Notes: generated by a model from the letters alone, not told the origin. 64,000 nt of DNA from Alkalicoccobacillus plakortidis (GCF_023703085.1 NZ_JAMQJY010000001.1:1240001-1304000); one strand, 5' to 3'; positions 19,367 through 29,536 are shown, counted from the stretch's first letter. Program-made: numbers and translations.

Positions 19367-19681
19367 TTACAGGTGTTTGTTTACCAATTCAGCTAATGCT
19401 TCTTTTGGCTTGGAAGCCAACAACCTGATCTACTACTTCTCCGTCTTTAAAAACAAGAAGTGTTGGAATGCTCATTACACTGTATTTCCAGCTGTTTCTT
19501 GATTTTCATCAACATCCAGCTTTGCAATTTTAATCTTACCGTCCATTTCTGAATCAAGTTCTTCAAGAACTGGCGCAATCATTTTACAAGGTCCGCACCA
19601 CGGAGCCCAAAAATCAGCTAAAACGACACCATCGCTTGTTTCAGAAGAAAACGTTTGGTCTGTTACGTTAACAATTGCCAT
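19367..19681 (-). CDS. trxA: Thioredoxin, one loss and one insertion in sequence
   Basis: General protein disulfide reductase. The start at 19681 ([11 protein letters not shown]) has AAAGGAGG upstream; an in-frame ATG 57 nt earlier is not used by the family. WCGPC (Cys29, Cys32) is intact. After DENQETAG the frame breaks, because one A is missing (about 19486) before [27 protein letters not shown] second break at GCTTGG (19408-19413) disappears if it is read as GCTGG, giving [13 protein letters not shown]. The two errors cancel, so the gene has the right length for 104 residues, the B. subtilis TrxA size. Confidence 0.92.
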
Positions 19682-19814
19682 GATAAAATCCTCCTTTAAA
19701 TCCTTTAACTTGGTTACAAAAGTTATTATAGCACTCAAGAATGTCTGATGCTAATTAATTGCTTAGAAAAGATTGAGTGATACTAACTATAAACTTTAAC
19801 AGGTGCTTCGGCGG

Positions 19815-19933
19815 CGCTCCATGGATGGGGAGGCGCGCTTTCCGCAGGCGGGCGTGGAACTAACCGGCTCTGCCGGTGGATTTCCACCTGCCCTCTCCTC
19901 CTCCTGGAGTCGGCCTCCCCCATCACTTCCGCT
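19815..19933. repeat. Palindromic intergenic repeat, copy 1
   Basis: A 119-bp GC-rich imperfect palindrome in an AT-rich gap (19682-20045). The outer stem GGATGGGGAGGC pairs with GGCCTCCCCCATC. Next come conserved blocks CGCTTTCCGCAGG and CTGGAGTCGG, then an inner stem GGGCGTGGAA/TTCCACCTGCCC and an apical CCGGC-tct-GCCGG. It begins CGCTCC and ends TTCCGCT, as do the other three copies in this window. No gene was found in the gap. Confidence 0.8.
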
Positions 19934-20045
19934 GTGTGAGAAGTATTATTTTGTATTATTTCTTTGGCTTTTAAGATCCATTTCATCTAAAACATTACAC
20001 CTTAAAACTTTAATACCTCAATACTTCAAAATCTCAAACCTAACA

Positions 20046-20081
20046 AAATGCCTCTGAGGTTTTGAGTCCTCGGAGGCATTT
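20046..20081 (-). terminator. Intrinsic terminator after aapP
   Basis: Minus strand AAATGCCTCCGAGG-actcaaaa-CCTCAGAGGCATTTT forms a 13-bp stem with one mismatch just past the ATPase gene. Confidence 0.8.
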
Positions 20082-20103
20082 CGAAATTTTGGATCGTACT
20101 GTT

Positions 20104-20895
20104 TTATAGAATTTTTGAAAGAAAGGTTTTTGTTCTTTCGTGTTTGGGGTTGTCGAATAATTCGGTTGGGGTACCCATTTCGACTAGTTCCCCCTGATCA
20201 AATAAGATAATTCGATCTGCTACTTCTCGTGCAAAACTCATTTCGTGTGTCACTACAAGCATTGTCATCCCTGTATTACACAATTCCTTCATTACATCTA
20301 GTACTTCTTTAACCATCTCTGGATCAAGCGCAGATGTAGGTTCATCAAACAACATGATTTTTGGCTGCATCGCTAGTGCTCTGGCGATGGCTACACGCTG
20401 TTGCTGACCACCTGATAATTGCCCAGGAAACTTGTGAGCCTGCTCTGGAATACCCACACGCTCTAATAACTCGAGTGCAATTTTTTCTGCTTTTGCTTTT
20501 GGCATCTTTTTCACCCAGATAGGTGATAAGGTAATATTCTTTAAGATGGTTAGATGGGGAAAGAGATTAAAGGATTGGAATACCATTCCCGTTTCCTTAC
20601 GAATGGCATCAATTTTAGCGTTATCTTCTGTTAGCTCTATTCCATCAACTGTTATCTGCCCTTTTTGAATTTTTTCAAGAGCATTAATTGTTCTGATAAA
20701 TGTTGATTTACCTGATCCTGATGGTCCTAAGATACATACGATTTCACCTTGTTTAATTGAAACATCTACATCTTTTAATACATGTAATTCATTACTGTAC
20801 CATTTATTCACACTTTCACAGACAATGATGTCTTCTCTCTCTTGTAAAGGAATACTTGGATCAAACTCTACTAGTACTTCTGTTTCTTTACTCAT
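20104..20895 (-). CDS. aapP: Amino-acid ABC transporter ATPase (AapP/GlnQ type)
   Basis: ATPase of the importer encoded at 20104-24490. The 263 residues contain Walker [11 protein letters not shown]-loop [12 protein letters not shown], signature LSGGQQQR, Walker [14 protein letters not shown] and the switch His in [15 protein letters not shown]. The 26-residue N-terminal extension (ending [14 protein letters not shown]) is longer than in typical GlnQ but usual for AapP/BztD. It follows aapM by 15 bp and is the last gene of the operon. In B. subtilis gene order, etf and fad genes would stand near here between trxA and yshE. Confidence 0.92.
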   Translation of the reverse strand: MSKETEVLVEFDPSIPLQEREDIIVCESVNKWYSNELHVLKDVDVSIKQGEIVCILGPSGSGKSTFIRTINALEKIQKGQITVDGIELTEDNAKIDAIRKETGMVFQSFNLFPHLTILKNITLSPIWVKKMPKAKAEKIALELLERVGIPEQAHKFPGQLSGGQQQRVAIARALAMQPKIMLFDEPTSALDPEMVKEVLDVMKELCNTGMTMLVVTHEMSFAREVADRIILFDQGELVEMGTPTELFDNPKHERTKTFLSKIL

Positions 20896-20910
20896 AAAAA
20901 GTCCCCTCTC

Positions 20911-22119
20911 TTAATTATGACCCACACTTAGTGATCGTTCTAGTTTGCGACTTGTAACGGACATTGTGAAACAGATAATCCAAAATAGTAATGCAACAAA
21001 CACAAATACTTCTTTTTGTGTTCCTAAAAATTCTGGGTTTGAAATGACCGTTCGTCCAATTCCCAATACGTCTAATAAACCAACTGTAGCAACAAGAGTT
21101 GTATCTTTTAGAATGGAGATCGACTGACCAACCATTGAAGGAATAGTTACTCGTAAAGCCTGCGGGAGAACAATAAATACGGTTGTTTTCAATGTATTTA
21201 ATCCTAATGCATGTGAGGCTTCAACTTGGCTTCCCGGAACAGCCTGCAGCCCACCACGGACATTCTCCGCAATATAGGCAGAGTTAAAAATAATAAGTCC
21301 AACCATCGCACGCATTACATTATCCACTGTTACTCCACCAGGTAAAAACAAAGGCACCATAATTTGAGCCATAAATAAAATGGTGATAAGTGGAACTCCA
21401 CGAATGATCTCAATATAGATCACACTAATCACACGAATGATAGGTAATTTGCTTGCTCGACCTAAGGCAAATAGCACACCCACTGGAAAAGAGAACACAA
21501 TCGCAATCGTGGCAAGCATCATTGTTAGCATTAAGCCGCCCCATGTGTTTGTTCGTACTTCTGGCAAAATTCCAAAACCTTGAATAAAAAACAACACTAA
21601 TACAAAACAAAGTATCCATGCAAATCCCGCATATTTTTTTAGAAAAGGAACAACGGATCCTATACCAAAGCCTGCAGCTATGCACAATATAGCCCCAACA
21701 AGCCAAATACGTGATGAGCCCGAAATAAACGGTAACGCCATTGCAACAACATAAACAGCTGTTATCGTGAAGAACATAATATTTGAGATGCCTCGTCTAG
21801 CACCATACGTAATTCCAATAAATAAGCTAATTAAAAGTAAAGATACCCATACTCGCCAAAGCTGCTCCAGCGGGTATTGACCGACCATAAATAACTTAAA
21901 GTTTGCAGAGATAACTTCCCATCTTGCTGTAAAAAACGTCCAACCTAATACATTTTTTAATAATAAAACAGCTCCCGCTAATAAAACAATCGTCAAAATG
22001 GAACTAAACCATGAAAAAAACAAATTCTTTTTTAGCCAAGCGGCTTGACCAAGCCTTACTTCAGCAGGCATTGGAGCTGACGGCTTATTCTCTATTGTTT
22101 GAAGCTTTTCAAGATCCAT
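20911..22119 (-). CDS. aapM: Amino-acid ABC transporter permease, AapM/BztC-like
   Basis: Second membrane subunit. The 402-residue protein is much longer than GlnP-type permeases; this is the hallmark of the Aap/Bzt general polar amino-acid systems. It has extra N-terminal helices (LFFSWFSSILTIVLLAGAVLLL and several more), then the HisM/GlnP core with the EAA motif AYIAENVRGGLQAVPGSQVEASHALGLN and a C-terminal PSMVGQSISILKDTTLVATVG segment. Paired with aapQ, 7 bp upstream. Confidence 0.9.
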   Translation of the reverse strand: MDLEKLQTIENKPSAPMPAEVRLGQAAWLKKNLFFSWFSSILTIVLLAGAVLLLKNVLGWTFFTARWEVISANFKLFMVGQYPLEQLWRVWVSLLLISLFIGITYGARRGISNIMFFTITAVYVVAMALPFISGSSRIWLVGAILCIAAGFGIGSVVPFLKKYAGFAWILCFVLVLFFIQGFGILPEVRTNTWGGLMLTMMLATIAIVFSFPVGVLFALGRASKLPIIRVISVIYIEIIRGVPLITILFMAQIMVPLFLPGGVTVDNVMRAMVGLIIFNSAYIAENVRGGLQAVPGSQVEASHALGLNTLKTTVFIVLPQALRVTIPSMVGQSISILKDTTLVATVGLLDVLGIGRTVISNPEFLGTQKEVFVFVALLFWIICFTMSVTSRKLERSLSVGHN

Positions 22120-22126
22120 ATTCTAC

Positions 22127-23302
22127 TCACCTCTCTACCAATGCGGTGTATTTATTGTAGATATTCATAATAAGCGATGTCACCACACTAATGGTTAGGT
22201 AAGCAAGTAGCATAATGGTTATGACTTCAATCGCTCTACCTGTTTGATTTAGCGTTGTACTTCCGACACTAAATAAATCTGGATAACCAACTGCTACCGC
22301 TAAACTGGAGTTTTTAGCTAAACCAAGATATTGACTGGTAACAGGTGGAATGATGGTACGAATCGCTTGTGGGAACGTCACAAAGCGTAAAATTTTTGAA
22401 GAACTTAATCCAAGTGCCTCGGCTGCTTCGATCTGTCCTTTAGGTACAGCGAGGATTCCTCCTCGTACAATTTCAGCTATATACGTCGCTGTGTACATTA
22501 CTAATGCAAAAAGGATGGCAGCAAATTCAGGTGAGAAGCGGTACCCTCCTGACGTTCCCGTTCCTGTATGTTCTGGAATACTTAATGATGCTGGAAATTC
22601 ACCGAATATCAAATAACCTGCACCAATCGCTGCAACCACTACACCTATAAACCAAACGCTTGGGTATAGCTTCACTCCTTTTTCAAGTTGTTGTTTGTTT
22701 TTCCACTTGAAAACAAAAAAAGCAGCAATGACAGCTAGAAGTAATAGGCCTAGCCAAAAATAAAAAGAAGAATTTGTATCGAACCAAGGAAAAACAAATC
22801 CTCGATTACTAATAATAAACCCGTAATTAGCATTCGCTTCTTGTATACGTGGCATTGCAAGCATAACAGCAAAATACCAGAAGAAAATCTGGACTAACAC
22901 AGGTGTGTTACGGAAGATTTCTATGTACCAGGTTGAAATCGTGCGTAGTAACCAGTTACTTGACAACCTGGAGACACCCACAACAACACCTACAATTGTC
23001 GTAAGAATGATACCAACGATTGAGACCTTTAATGTGTTTAGAAATCCAACAATTAAGGCTTTTGAAAACGTATCTGAAGCAGCAAAACTAATGACAGATT
23101 CTCCAATTGGAAACGATGCGCGACTACTTAAAAAGTTAAAACTTAGACCTAAGCCCGCTCGGCTTAATCCGGCAATCGCATTAGTGGCAAGGTAATAAAT
23201 CACCCCGATAATAACTCCTAGAAACAGTAATTGCCAAATAAGATTTAGATACTTTTGATTACGCCAGAAAGGCGGGCGATTTTGGGTAGAAGGCTGAGCC
23301 AA
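22127..23302 (-). CDS. aapQ: Amino-acid ABC transporter permease, AapQ/BztB-like
   Basis: First membrane subunit, 391 residues, with the long inserted extracytoplasmic loop typical of AapQ between the first helices and the core. The N-terminal segment QNRPPFWRNQKYLNLIWQ, the ISTWYIEIFRNTPVLVQIFFWYFAV helix and the EAA loop TYIAEIVRGGILAVPKGQIEAAEALGLS are clear. It is expected to form a heterodimer with AapM. A hairpin between aapJ and this gene probably lowers its expression relative to the binding protein. Confidence 0.9.
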   Translation of the reverse strand: MAQPSTQNRPPFWRNQKYLNLIWQLLFLGVIIGVIYYLATNAIAGLSRAGLGLSFNFLSSRASFPIGESVISFAASDTFSKALIVGFLNTLKVSIVGIILTTIVGVVVGVSRLSSNWLLRTISTWYIEIFRNTPVLVQIFFWYFAVMLAMPRIQEANANYGFIISNRGFVFPWFDTNSSFYFWLGLLLLAVIAAFFVFKWKNKQQLEKGVKLYPSVWFIGVVVAAIGAGYLIFGEFPASLSIPEHTGTGTSGGYRFSPEFAAILFALVMYTATYIAEIVRGGILAVPKGQIEAAEALGLSSSKILRFVTFPQAIRTIIPPVTSQYLGLAKNSSLAVAVGYPDLFSVGSTTLNQTGRAIEVITIMLLAYLTISVVTSLIMNIYNKYTALVER

Positions 23303-23364
23303 TCCAATTCATCCTTTCTTTATCTATCGATCTGTTATCTTGATTGATTGCCAAATTTTAAGAG

Positions 23365-23404
23365 AAAAGCCTGCCTCTCTACTAACTTACGAAGCAGGCT
23401 TTTC
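23365..23404 (-). terminator. Hairpin between aapJ and aapQ (partial terminator)
   Basis: AAAAGCCTGC pairs with GCAGGCTTTT around 19 nt. Placed between the binding-protein gene and its permease, such a stem usually reduces read-through and protects the upstream mRNA, favouring excess binding protein. Confidence 0.75.
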
Positions 23405-23422
23405 CTATTCAGTTCAATGGCA

Positions 23423-24490
23423 TTATCTAAATGGTGGTGAGTACAATAATCCGCCTTCTGTATATAGATCATTTAATCCACGTTCTAAATTAAATGGACT
23501 CCCTGATCCCAGATTACGATCATAAATTTCACCATAGTTTCCAACCTGTTTAATAATTTGATAAGCAAAATCATTTTCTAGTCCAAGTTGTTCTCCTAAA
23601 TTTTCTTCAACTCCAAGGAAACGAGCGATATCTGGATCTTCTGTATCTAAGAAGTCATCAACGTTCTCAGATGTAATGCCAAATTCTTCTGCTTGAATGG
23701 TTGCATTTGTTGCCCAGTACATGACTTCATAAAACTGATCATCACCATCAAGTACAGCAGGTCCAAGTGGCTCTTTTGATAAAACTTCATTCAGAATCAC
23801 ATGGCCTTCTGGATCCTGTAATGTATCTAATCTTGATACCAGTGCAGATTGGTCTGTTGTCCAAGCGTCAATCGTACCCGACTCGTAAGCTGCAATTAAA
23901 CTGTCTTGATCAGAAAATGTTACAGTCTCAAAATCAATTCCACGTTTACTCATTTGATCTGCTAGATTTAACTCCGTTGTGGTTCCTTGCTCAACACCAA
24001 TACGGGCTCCTTCAAGATCTTCAAGTGTTTCGACTCCACTATCTGTTGGTGCCATCATTCCTTGTCCATCATAAAAAGTTGTAGGTCCAAAATTTAAGCC
24101 AATTTCTACATCTCGGTTTAGTGTCAACGTTGTGTTACGAATTAATATGTCTACCTCACCAGTTTGTAATGCTGTAAATCGTTCTTGAGCGGATAACGGT
24201 CTAAATTCAATAGCATCAGCATTACCTAAAATGGCAGCAGCCATTACTTTTCCAAATTCAATGTCAAAGCCATTATAAACACCATCTGAACCAACATATC
24301 CAAACCCTGGTAACTGGTCTGTTGCTCCTAAAACAAGTTCACCACGGTCTTGAATAGCGGAAATATTGCCACCTGAGTTTGTATTACCTTGTGCTTCACC
24401 ATCAGCTGGTGCATCTGTTTCATCAGAACATGCTACTAGAAGTGCGGAAAAACTAGCTAATAAAAAACCACTAAATAATAATTTTTTCAT
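23423..24490 (-). CDS. aapJ: Amino-acid-binding lipoprotein (AapJ/BztA type)
   Basis: Captures polar L-amino acids (glutamate, glutamine, aspartate and others in characterised Aap/Bzt systems) for the AapQMP importer. The 355-residue protein has a lipoprotein signal with SALLVAC (Cys21), then an N/G/S-rich linker, and an SBP family 3 domain: IQDRGELVLGATDQLPGFGY, GFDIEFGKVMAAAILG, RFTALQTGEVDILIRNTTLTLNRD and YEVMYWATNATIQAEEFG. It is long compared with simple GlnH proteins, as expected for AapJ. Substrate range is inferred only from family membership. Confidence 0.92.
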   Translation of the reverse strand: MKKLLFSGFLLASFSALLVACSDETDAPADGEAQGNTNSGGNISAIQDRGELVLGATDQLPGFGYVGSDGVYNGFDIEFGKVMAAAILGNADAIEFRPLSAQERFTALQTGEVDILIRNTTLTLNRDVEIGLNFGPTTFYDGQGMMAPTDSGVETLEDLEGARIGVEQGTTTELNLADQMSKRGIDFETVTFSDQDSLIAAYESGTIDAWTTDQSALVSRLDTLQDPEGHVILNEVLSKEPLGPAVLDGDDQFYEVMYWATNATIQAEEFGITSENVDDFLDTEDPDIARFLGVEENLGEQLGLENDFAYQIIKQVGNYGEIYDRNLGSGSPFNLERGLNDLYTEGGLLYSPPFR

Positions 24491-24795
24491 TCGTAAAAGT
24501 CCCCCTGACCTATTCTAATAATCTAACTACACTTATTTATATACTAGATAAATTCAGACTGCATTGAATTGGTCAAATAATCTGACTATATATTTTTAGA
24601 AAAAAATAGATTTTGACCATATTAATTCATATTAACCCGCTACTTTTCCATAATAGAAAGGTAATTGGATGTTAAGATGGTTGTGGTCGAAAAGAAGCAT
24701 TGGGTTCCTGAAGGGAGCTTTTAGGATGGGGAATAGATCGCTTTGATGATACCGCCTAAACAGAGTGCGAAGTCGTTGTTCTACTCTTTTTTATA
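24491..24795. other. Intergenic region upstream of aapJ
   Basis: No gene was seen. A TTGACC hexamer near 24592-24587 on the minus strand, with ATTTAT 17 nt later, is a weak promoter candidate for aapJ, whose ribosome site is AGGGGG. The rest is AT-rich. Confidence 0.35.
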
Positions 24796-24844
24796 CAAAA
24801 AGCCGAAGCATTATGTGATTGAATCAACATAATGCTTCGGCTTT
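24796..24844 (-). terminator. Conserved-sequence terminator, family copy A
   Basis: GCCGAAGCATTATGT pairs with ACATAATGCTTCGGC, with A and T runs on both sides. It closes the mutS2-yshE operon on the minus strand and may also act on read-through from the plus strand. It is closely related to the hairpins at 35603, 45693 and 62934; this copy has compensating G-C changes (AAGC/GCTT for AACC/GGTT). Confidence 0.85.
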
Positions 24845-24900
24845 GGTCATACTTAAATGTGTCTATCTTAGCCTCGAAATGAGAGTAAATCTATTAATGT

Positions 24901-24981
24901 TTAGTTAATCCAGAGAAAAATAACGCCACCGATTAGTAAGACTCCACAACAGGCGTATAGGACCTTTGCTAGCTTTTCCAT
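24901..24981 (-). CDS. 26-residue single-helix membrane peptide
   Basis: A short ORF, MEKLAKVLYACCGVLLIGG plus VIFLWIN, starting at 24981 with GGGGAG 4 nt upstream and lying 16 bp after the yshE stop. A basic N-terminus followed by a 20-residue hydrophobic stretch predicts one membrane helix with two adjacent cysteines. It sits between yshE and the operon terminator, so it is probably co-transcribed. I do not recognise it. Its ribosome site, operon position and composition support a real gene, but length alone is weak evidence. Confidence 0.5.
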   Translation of the reverse strand: MEKLAKVLYACCGVLLIGGVIFLWIN

Positions 24982-24997
24982 GACTCTCCCCTTTATT

Positions 24998-25414
24998 TTA
25001 TCTAGTAATGATTCCAGCACCAATGACGTAAGAAAGACCAATAGAAATGACCATAGACATTAGGCCAACTGCACGATTATCTCGTTTTATCTCTTCATCC
25101 ACTTTAAACGACGGCATCAAAAATTCAAAGATAAAGTAACTAATTAATAACAGGACAAAGCCAATCGCTCCCCACATGAGCATAATTAACAAGGAGTCAG
25201 AATGCTGAATGGAATGTCTAAAGATATTGGCTACTCCAAATATTTTACCACTAGTTGCCATCGCTACAGCAAGGTTTCCATTTTTAATTTCTTCCCAGTT
25301 TTTATAAGTTGTGACTGTTTCGAATACTGCCAAAAAGACAACAAGTGCTAGGATACTTACACTATAAAAAGCAAGTGTTCGGACATATTCATTTTCTATA
25401 ATCCACTGTTCCAT
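24998..25414 (-). CDS. yshE: YshE, DUF350 membrane protein
   Basis: A 138-residue protein with four hydrophobic segments: TLAFYSVSILALVVFLAVFETV, VAMATSGKIFGVANIFRHSI, LIMLMWGAIGFVLLLISYF and VGLMSMVISIGLSYVIGAGII. The LAVAMATSGK segment and DNRAVGLMS are typical of DUF350/YshE. Function is unknown. It follows mutS2 by 14 bp, as in B. subtilis, where lcfA would come next; here the gene order diverges. Confidence 0.85.
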   Translation of the reverse strand: MEQWIIENEYVRTLAFYSVSILALVVFLAVFETVTTYKNWEEIKNGNLAVAMATSGKIFGVANIFRHSIQHSDSLLIMLMWGAIGFVLLLISYFIFEFLMPSFKVDEEIKRDNRAVGLMSMVISIGLSYVIGAGIITR

Positions 25415-25428
25415 AGTCCCAGCCTCTC

Positions 25429-27790
25429 TTATTTAAGTTCAATAACTGTGTTTCCTAAGCCGCCATCTTTCATGTCTGCATCACGTGCTGCTTTTACACG
25501 TGGGTGTTTGTCTACAAGCTGTTTAACACCCTTACGCAGGGCACCTGTTCCTTTTCCATGAATAATTGAAACCTGATGATACCCAGCTAATAAGGCGTCA
25601 TCGATATACTTCTCTACTTTTAGCATGGCCTCATCAAATCTCTCGCCACGTAAATCTAGTTCAGGTTTTACATGAAATCCATTTCCTCGAAGTGTTGCCA
25701 TCGGTCTTGTTTCAATTGGTTTTGCTTTTTCAGTGATTTGAATGTCTTTAAGTTCGACCTTCATTTTCATTATACCAATTTGCACCTGATATTCATCGTG
25801 ACCCAAATCATCAAGAATGGTTCCTTTTTGTCCAAAGCTTAGAACCTTAACCTCATCACCTGCAACTGGTTTTCTGTTAGCCTGTTGAGTAAGCTTCTTG
25901 ACTCGTTTTTGTTTACTGGTTAGCTTAGGTGCCGCTTCGTCTAAATGTTTTCTTGCTTCAATGATTTGATGCTCTTTTACTGAGAGACCTTGTTTCTGAA
26001 GATCTCTTAATTCTGAAATAATAACATCTGCTTCTTCCGTTGCATCCTTAATGGCATTCGCAGCTCTTTCCTCTGCTTGTCTTAAGATCTCCTGCTTCTG
26101 GTCTTCTAGTTCTGCTAGCTTCTCTTCAAGCTTGGGCATGTAGCTTTGCTGAATCCTTTCGTAGCTGTGTCGCCTCATCTGATTCCTTCTGTACCTGCTT
26201 TTGGCTTTCTTCAAGCGAAGCAATGACATTTTCCATCTGAGTGGAGTCCATATCAATCTGCTCTTTTGCCTTCTCAATGATATCTTCACTTAAACCAAGA
26301 CGTCTTGAAATCGCAAACGCATTACTTCGACCTGGAACGCCAATTAATAAACGATAGGTTGGGCGCAGTGTTTCAACATCAAATTCCACACTCGCATTAA
26401 TTGCACCTTCTCGATTATAGGCATACCCTTTTAATTCACTATAGTGCGTAGTAGCCATGACACATGCTCCACGTCGATAAATTGTATCCAAAATGGATAT
26501 GGCAAGCGCTGCTCCCTCAGTTGGATCCGTTCCTGCTCCCAATTCATCGATTAAAACAAGGCTGCTTGCATTCATCTGATCAAGAATACGCACAATATTG
26601 GTCATGTGAGAAGAAAATGTACTTAAACTCTGCTCAATCGACTGCTCATCGCCAATGTCAGCAAAGATTGATGTATAGACTGCAACCTCAGAGTCATACT
26701 CTGCCGGGATCTGCAGCCCCGATTGAGCCATAAGTGTTATCAATCCGACGGTTTTTAACGTGACTGTTTTCCCACCTGTATTCGGCCCTGTAATGATTAG
26801 TGAGCGATACTCTCCACCAAGCTTTAAAGAAATTGGTACAACTGTCTGTGGGTCTAATAAAGGATGTCTAGCATCTTTTAGCTGAACATATCCGTTTGTA
26901 TTTAGCTTCGGTTTTGTCGCTTTTATTTTTTTTGCATGCTGTGCTTTTGCAAAGATAAAATCGTATTCTGCTAAGATACTTAAATTAATCAGAATAGGGT
27001 CTGCCTGTTCAGCTACTTGTGCCGAAAGTAAGGTTAGAATTCGTTCAACCTCTTGAGCTTCTTTCATACGAGACTCTCTAAGTTGATTGTTTAATACAAC
27101 CACAGCCTGTGGCTCTATAAAAAGCGTTGCGCCAGAGGCAGATTGATCATGAACAATCCCTCCAAATGACCCGCGATATTCTTGTTTTACCGGGATCACA
27201 TAACGCTCATTTCGAATCGTGATAATAGCGTCTGACAACATCTTTTGTGTGTTCTGTGATTTTGTCATCGACTCTAATTTAGAGCGCACATTTGATTCAA
27301 AGCTACGAACTTGATGACGAAGGGTTCGTAGTTCAGAGCTTGCAGAATCCATCACATGACCATAATCATCAATACATTGGTTTATACTTCGTTCTAGCTC
27401 ACGTAATGGTTCAAGTTGATCGGCATACTCTATAAGCAGTGGAATCGGTGTATTTTCTTCTTCGGCTACCTCTTCAATAAATGCTTTCATCTGTCTTCCA
27501 CCATATAACGTAGAACTAATATCAACCAACTCGGACGCACTTAATGCGCCACCGATTTGCGCTCTTTTCACCTCGGTTTTGACATCTTTTATGCCACCAA
27601 GAGGAATATGTCCTTTTAATCTAAGCACTTCAACACCTTCAGAAGTTTCCTCCTGCCATTGTTGAACTTTTTCAAGCTCAGTCGACGGAACTAGAGCTTC
27701 TACTTTCTCTCTACCTAAGGAAGAAGCAACATGGTCAAGCAGTTGCTTTTTCATTTTTGTATATTCTAAAACACGCATTACATGTTCCAT
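25429..27790 (-). CDS. mutS2: MutS2 recombination/ribosome-rescue protein, one +1 insertion
   Basis: MutS2 combines a MutS-like ATPase and a C-terminal Smr endonuclease; it acts on recombination intermediates and, in B. subtilis, on collided ribosomes. The N-terminal frame covers the lever and ATPase (Walker [15 protein letters not shown], then [16 protein letters not shown]). The C-terminal frame covers the coiled coil, KOW-like segment and Smr domain ([24 protein letters not shown]). They join at GCTTGG (26130-26135); reading GCTGG gives ...[18 protein letters not shown], and 786 residues against 785 in B. subtilis. No true split gene is likely. Confidence 0.93.
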
Positions 27791-27802
27791 TTATTAACTC
27801 CT

Positions 27803-29536
27803 TTAACGACTACTCATTCGTTTTGATTTGTCTGTATTGAGATACGTCTGTAACCGTTCTAACGACCATGTATTAATAATTGAATCGGTTGGAATACCTG
27901 CTTTTCGAGCTACTCCTAAACCATACCGGATATATGCCAAACGATCAACGTGGTGAGCATCTGTATTGATTGCAATGGGCACTTGGTGTTCATGTGCAAG
28001 TCTAATCCACTCGGCAGAAAGGTCTAACCGCTCAGGGCTCGCATTAAGTTCCAGAGCCGTCCCACTTTCGGCGGCCCATTTAATCAGTTGCGGGACATTT
28101 ACAGCATATCCATCTCTTTTTCCAATAATCCGTCCTGTCGGATGGGCAATAAGGTCAACATGAGGATGAAACAGAGCTGTTTTTAAACGACTCATGATCA
28201 TTTCTTCACTCTGAGAAAAAGAAGAATGAATAGACGCAATCACAAAGTCAATATCCTGTAACACATCATCTTCGTAGTCCAAGGTGCCATCAGGGAGGAT
28301 ATCCATCTCGATTCCAGTAAAGATATGAATGTTTGATTGTTTGTTCATCTCTTTAATTTGCTGATGCTGTTCTTTCAGCCTCTCAACTGTTAGGCCATTT
28401 GCTACCCTTAAAAATTGAGAGTGGTCAGTGATTGCAATGTGAGAATAACCACGTTTTGCTGCTCCTTCTGCCATTTCTTTGATTGAATGAGCGCCATCAC
28501 TCCATACTGTGTGCATATGCAGATCAGATTGAATGGATGAATCAGATGGATAATCGATCTTTTCTGTAAGTGGTACAAGTTCATCCTTGCCTAAGCGTGC
28601 CTCAGGTGAAACATACGCCAGGTCAAAATGAGCGTAAAACGAATGCTCGTCCTTAAAGACAGTGGTTTGATCCGTTTCCTTATTTAATACACCATACTCG
28701 CTGATTTGTTCACCGCGCTCCTTAGCAAGCTGTCGAAGCTTTACATTATGATCCTTAGAGCCAGTAAAATGTAGGAGCGCTGATGCAAACTCATCATCTT
28801 GTACCAACCTAAAATCAACACCGATTACAAGCTCATCTACAGTTATTTCAATGGATACCTTCGTATCACCTGCTCCAACAACCTGCAAGATCCCATCAAG
28901 CTGAAGCAACTGCTCCTTGACTTGTTCTCGATCGTCTGTTGATAGGATAAAATCGATATCTTTGACCGTCTCTTCCATACGTCTGAGGCTACCAGCTAAT
29001 TCATAGCGGATAATTCCCTCCATATACTGAAGCTTATCCAGTAGAAAATCTGCAGCTTTTATAGCAACTGCAATTCCTACTCGTTCTGGTCGAGTTTGAA
29101 AGGCGTCTATTGCTGCGAGGATTTTTTCTTCTGACTTTGCACCAAATCCAGCCATTCCGCGAATTTTTTCATCTTCACAGGCTTGCTTTAATGATGCGAG
29201 GTCAGTTACACCTAACTCTTGATAAAGCTTACCAACCTTTTTGCCGCCAAGACCTGGTAGCTTTAATAATGGTAAAAGTCCTTCTGGAAAAGATGCTGCA
29301 AGCTCATCATGAAGCGAGGATTGCCCTGTTTGTTTTAATTCTTCAATGACAGATGCTGTGCCTTTGCCTATTCCATCAAGTGATTCAGCCTTTTTAATCT
29401 CTTCTAATGTTTCCGGAACGGATTCTAATGCTTTTGCTGCCTTCCGATATGCCGAAACTTTAAAAGAATTCTCACCTTTTATTTCCATATAAACAGCAAT
29501 TGCTTCTAGTATTTGAATAACCTTTTTTTTATCCAT
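27803..29536 (-). CDS. polX: DNA polymerase/3'-5' exonuclease PolX
   Basis: Gap-filling family X polymerase fused to a PHP exonuclease. The 577-residue protein has an N-terminal helix-hairpin-helix region (SLDGIGKGTASVIEEL, LKLPGLGGKKVGKLY), the nucleotidyltransferase motif (GSLRRMEETVKDIDFILSTD and GVDFRLV) and a PHP domain (SDLHMHTVWSDGAHS, AITDHSQFL, EMDILPDG, NTDAHHVD). It corresponds to B. subtilis YshC. 12 bp separate it from mutS2. Intact. Confidence 0.95.
   Translation of the reverse strand: MDKKKVIQILEAIAVYMEIKGENSFKVSAYRKAAKALESVPETLEEIKKAESLDGIGKGTASVIEELKQTGQSSLHDELAASFPEGLLPLLKLPGLGGKKVGKLYQELGVTDLASLKQACEDEKIRGMAGFGAKSEEKILAAIDAFQTRPERVGIAVAIKAADFLLDKLQYMEGIIRYELAGSLRRMEETVKDIDFILSTDDREQVKEQLLQLDGILQVVGAGDTKVSIEITVDELVIGVDFRLVQDDEFASALLHFTGSKDHNVKLRQLAKERGEQISEYGVLNKETDQTTVFKDEHSFYAHFDLAYVSPEARLGKDELVPLTEKIDYPSDSSIQSDLHMHTVWSDGAHSIKEMAEGAAKRGYSHIAITDHSQFLRVANGLTVERLKEQHQQIKEMNKQSNIHIFTGIEMDILPDGTLDYEDDVLQDIDFVIASIHSSFSQSEEMIMSRLKTALFHPHVDLIAHPTGRIIGKRDGYAVNVPQLIKWAAESGTALELNASPERLDLSAEWIRLAHEHQVPIAINTDAHHVDRLAYIRYGLGVARKAGIPTDSIINTWSLERLQTYLNTDKSKRMSSR

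Noticed and set aside
19783..19986. Open frames on either strand within the palindromic repeat copy
   Set aside because: They follow the GC-rich palindrome and have no ribosome site; equivalent frames are not kept in the other copies.
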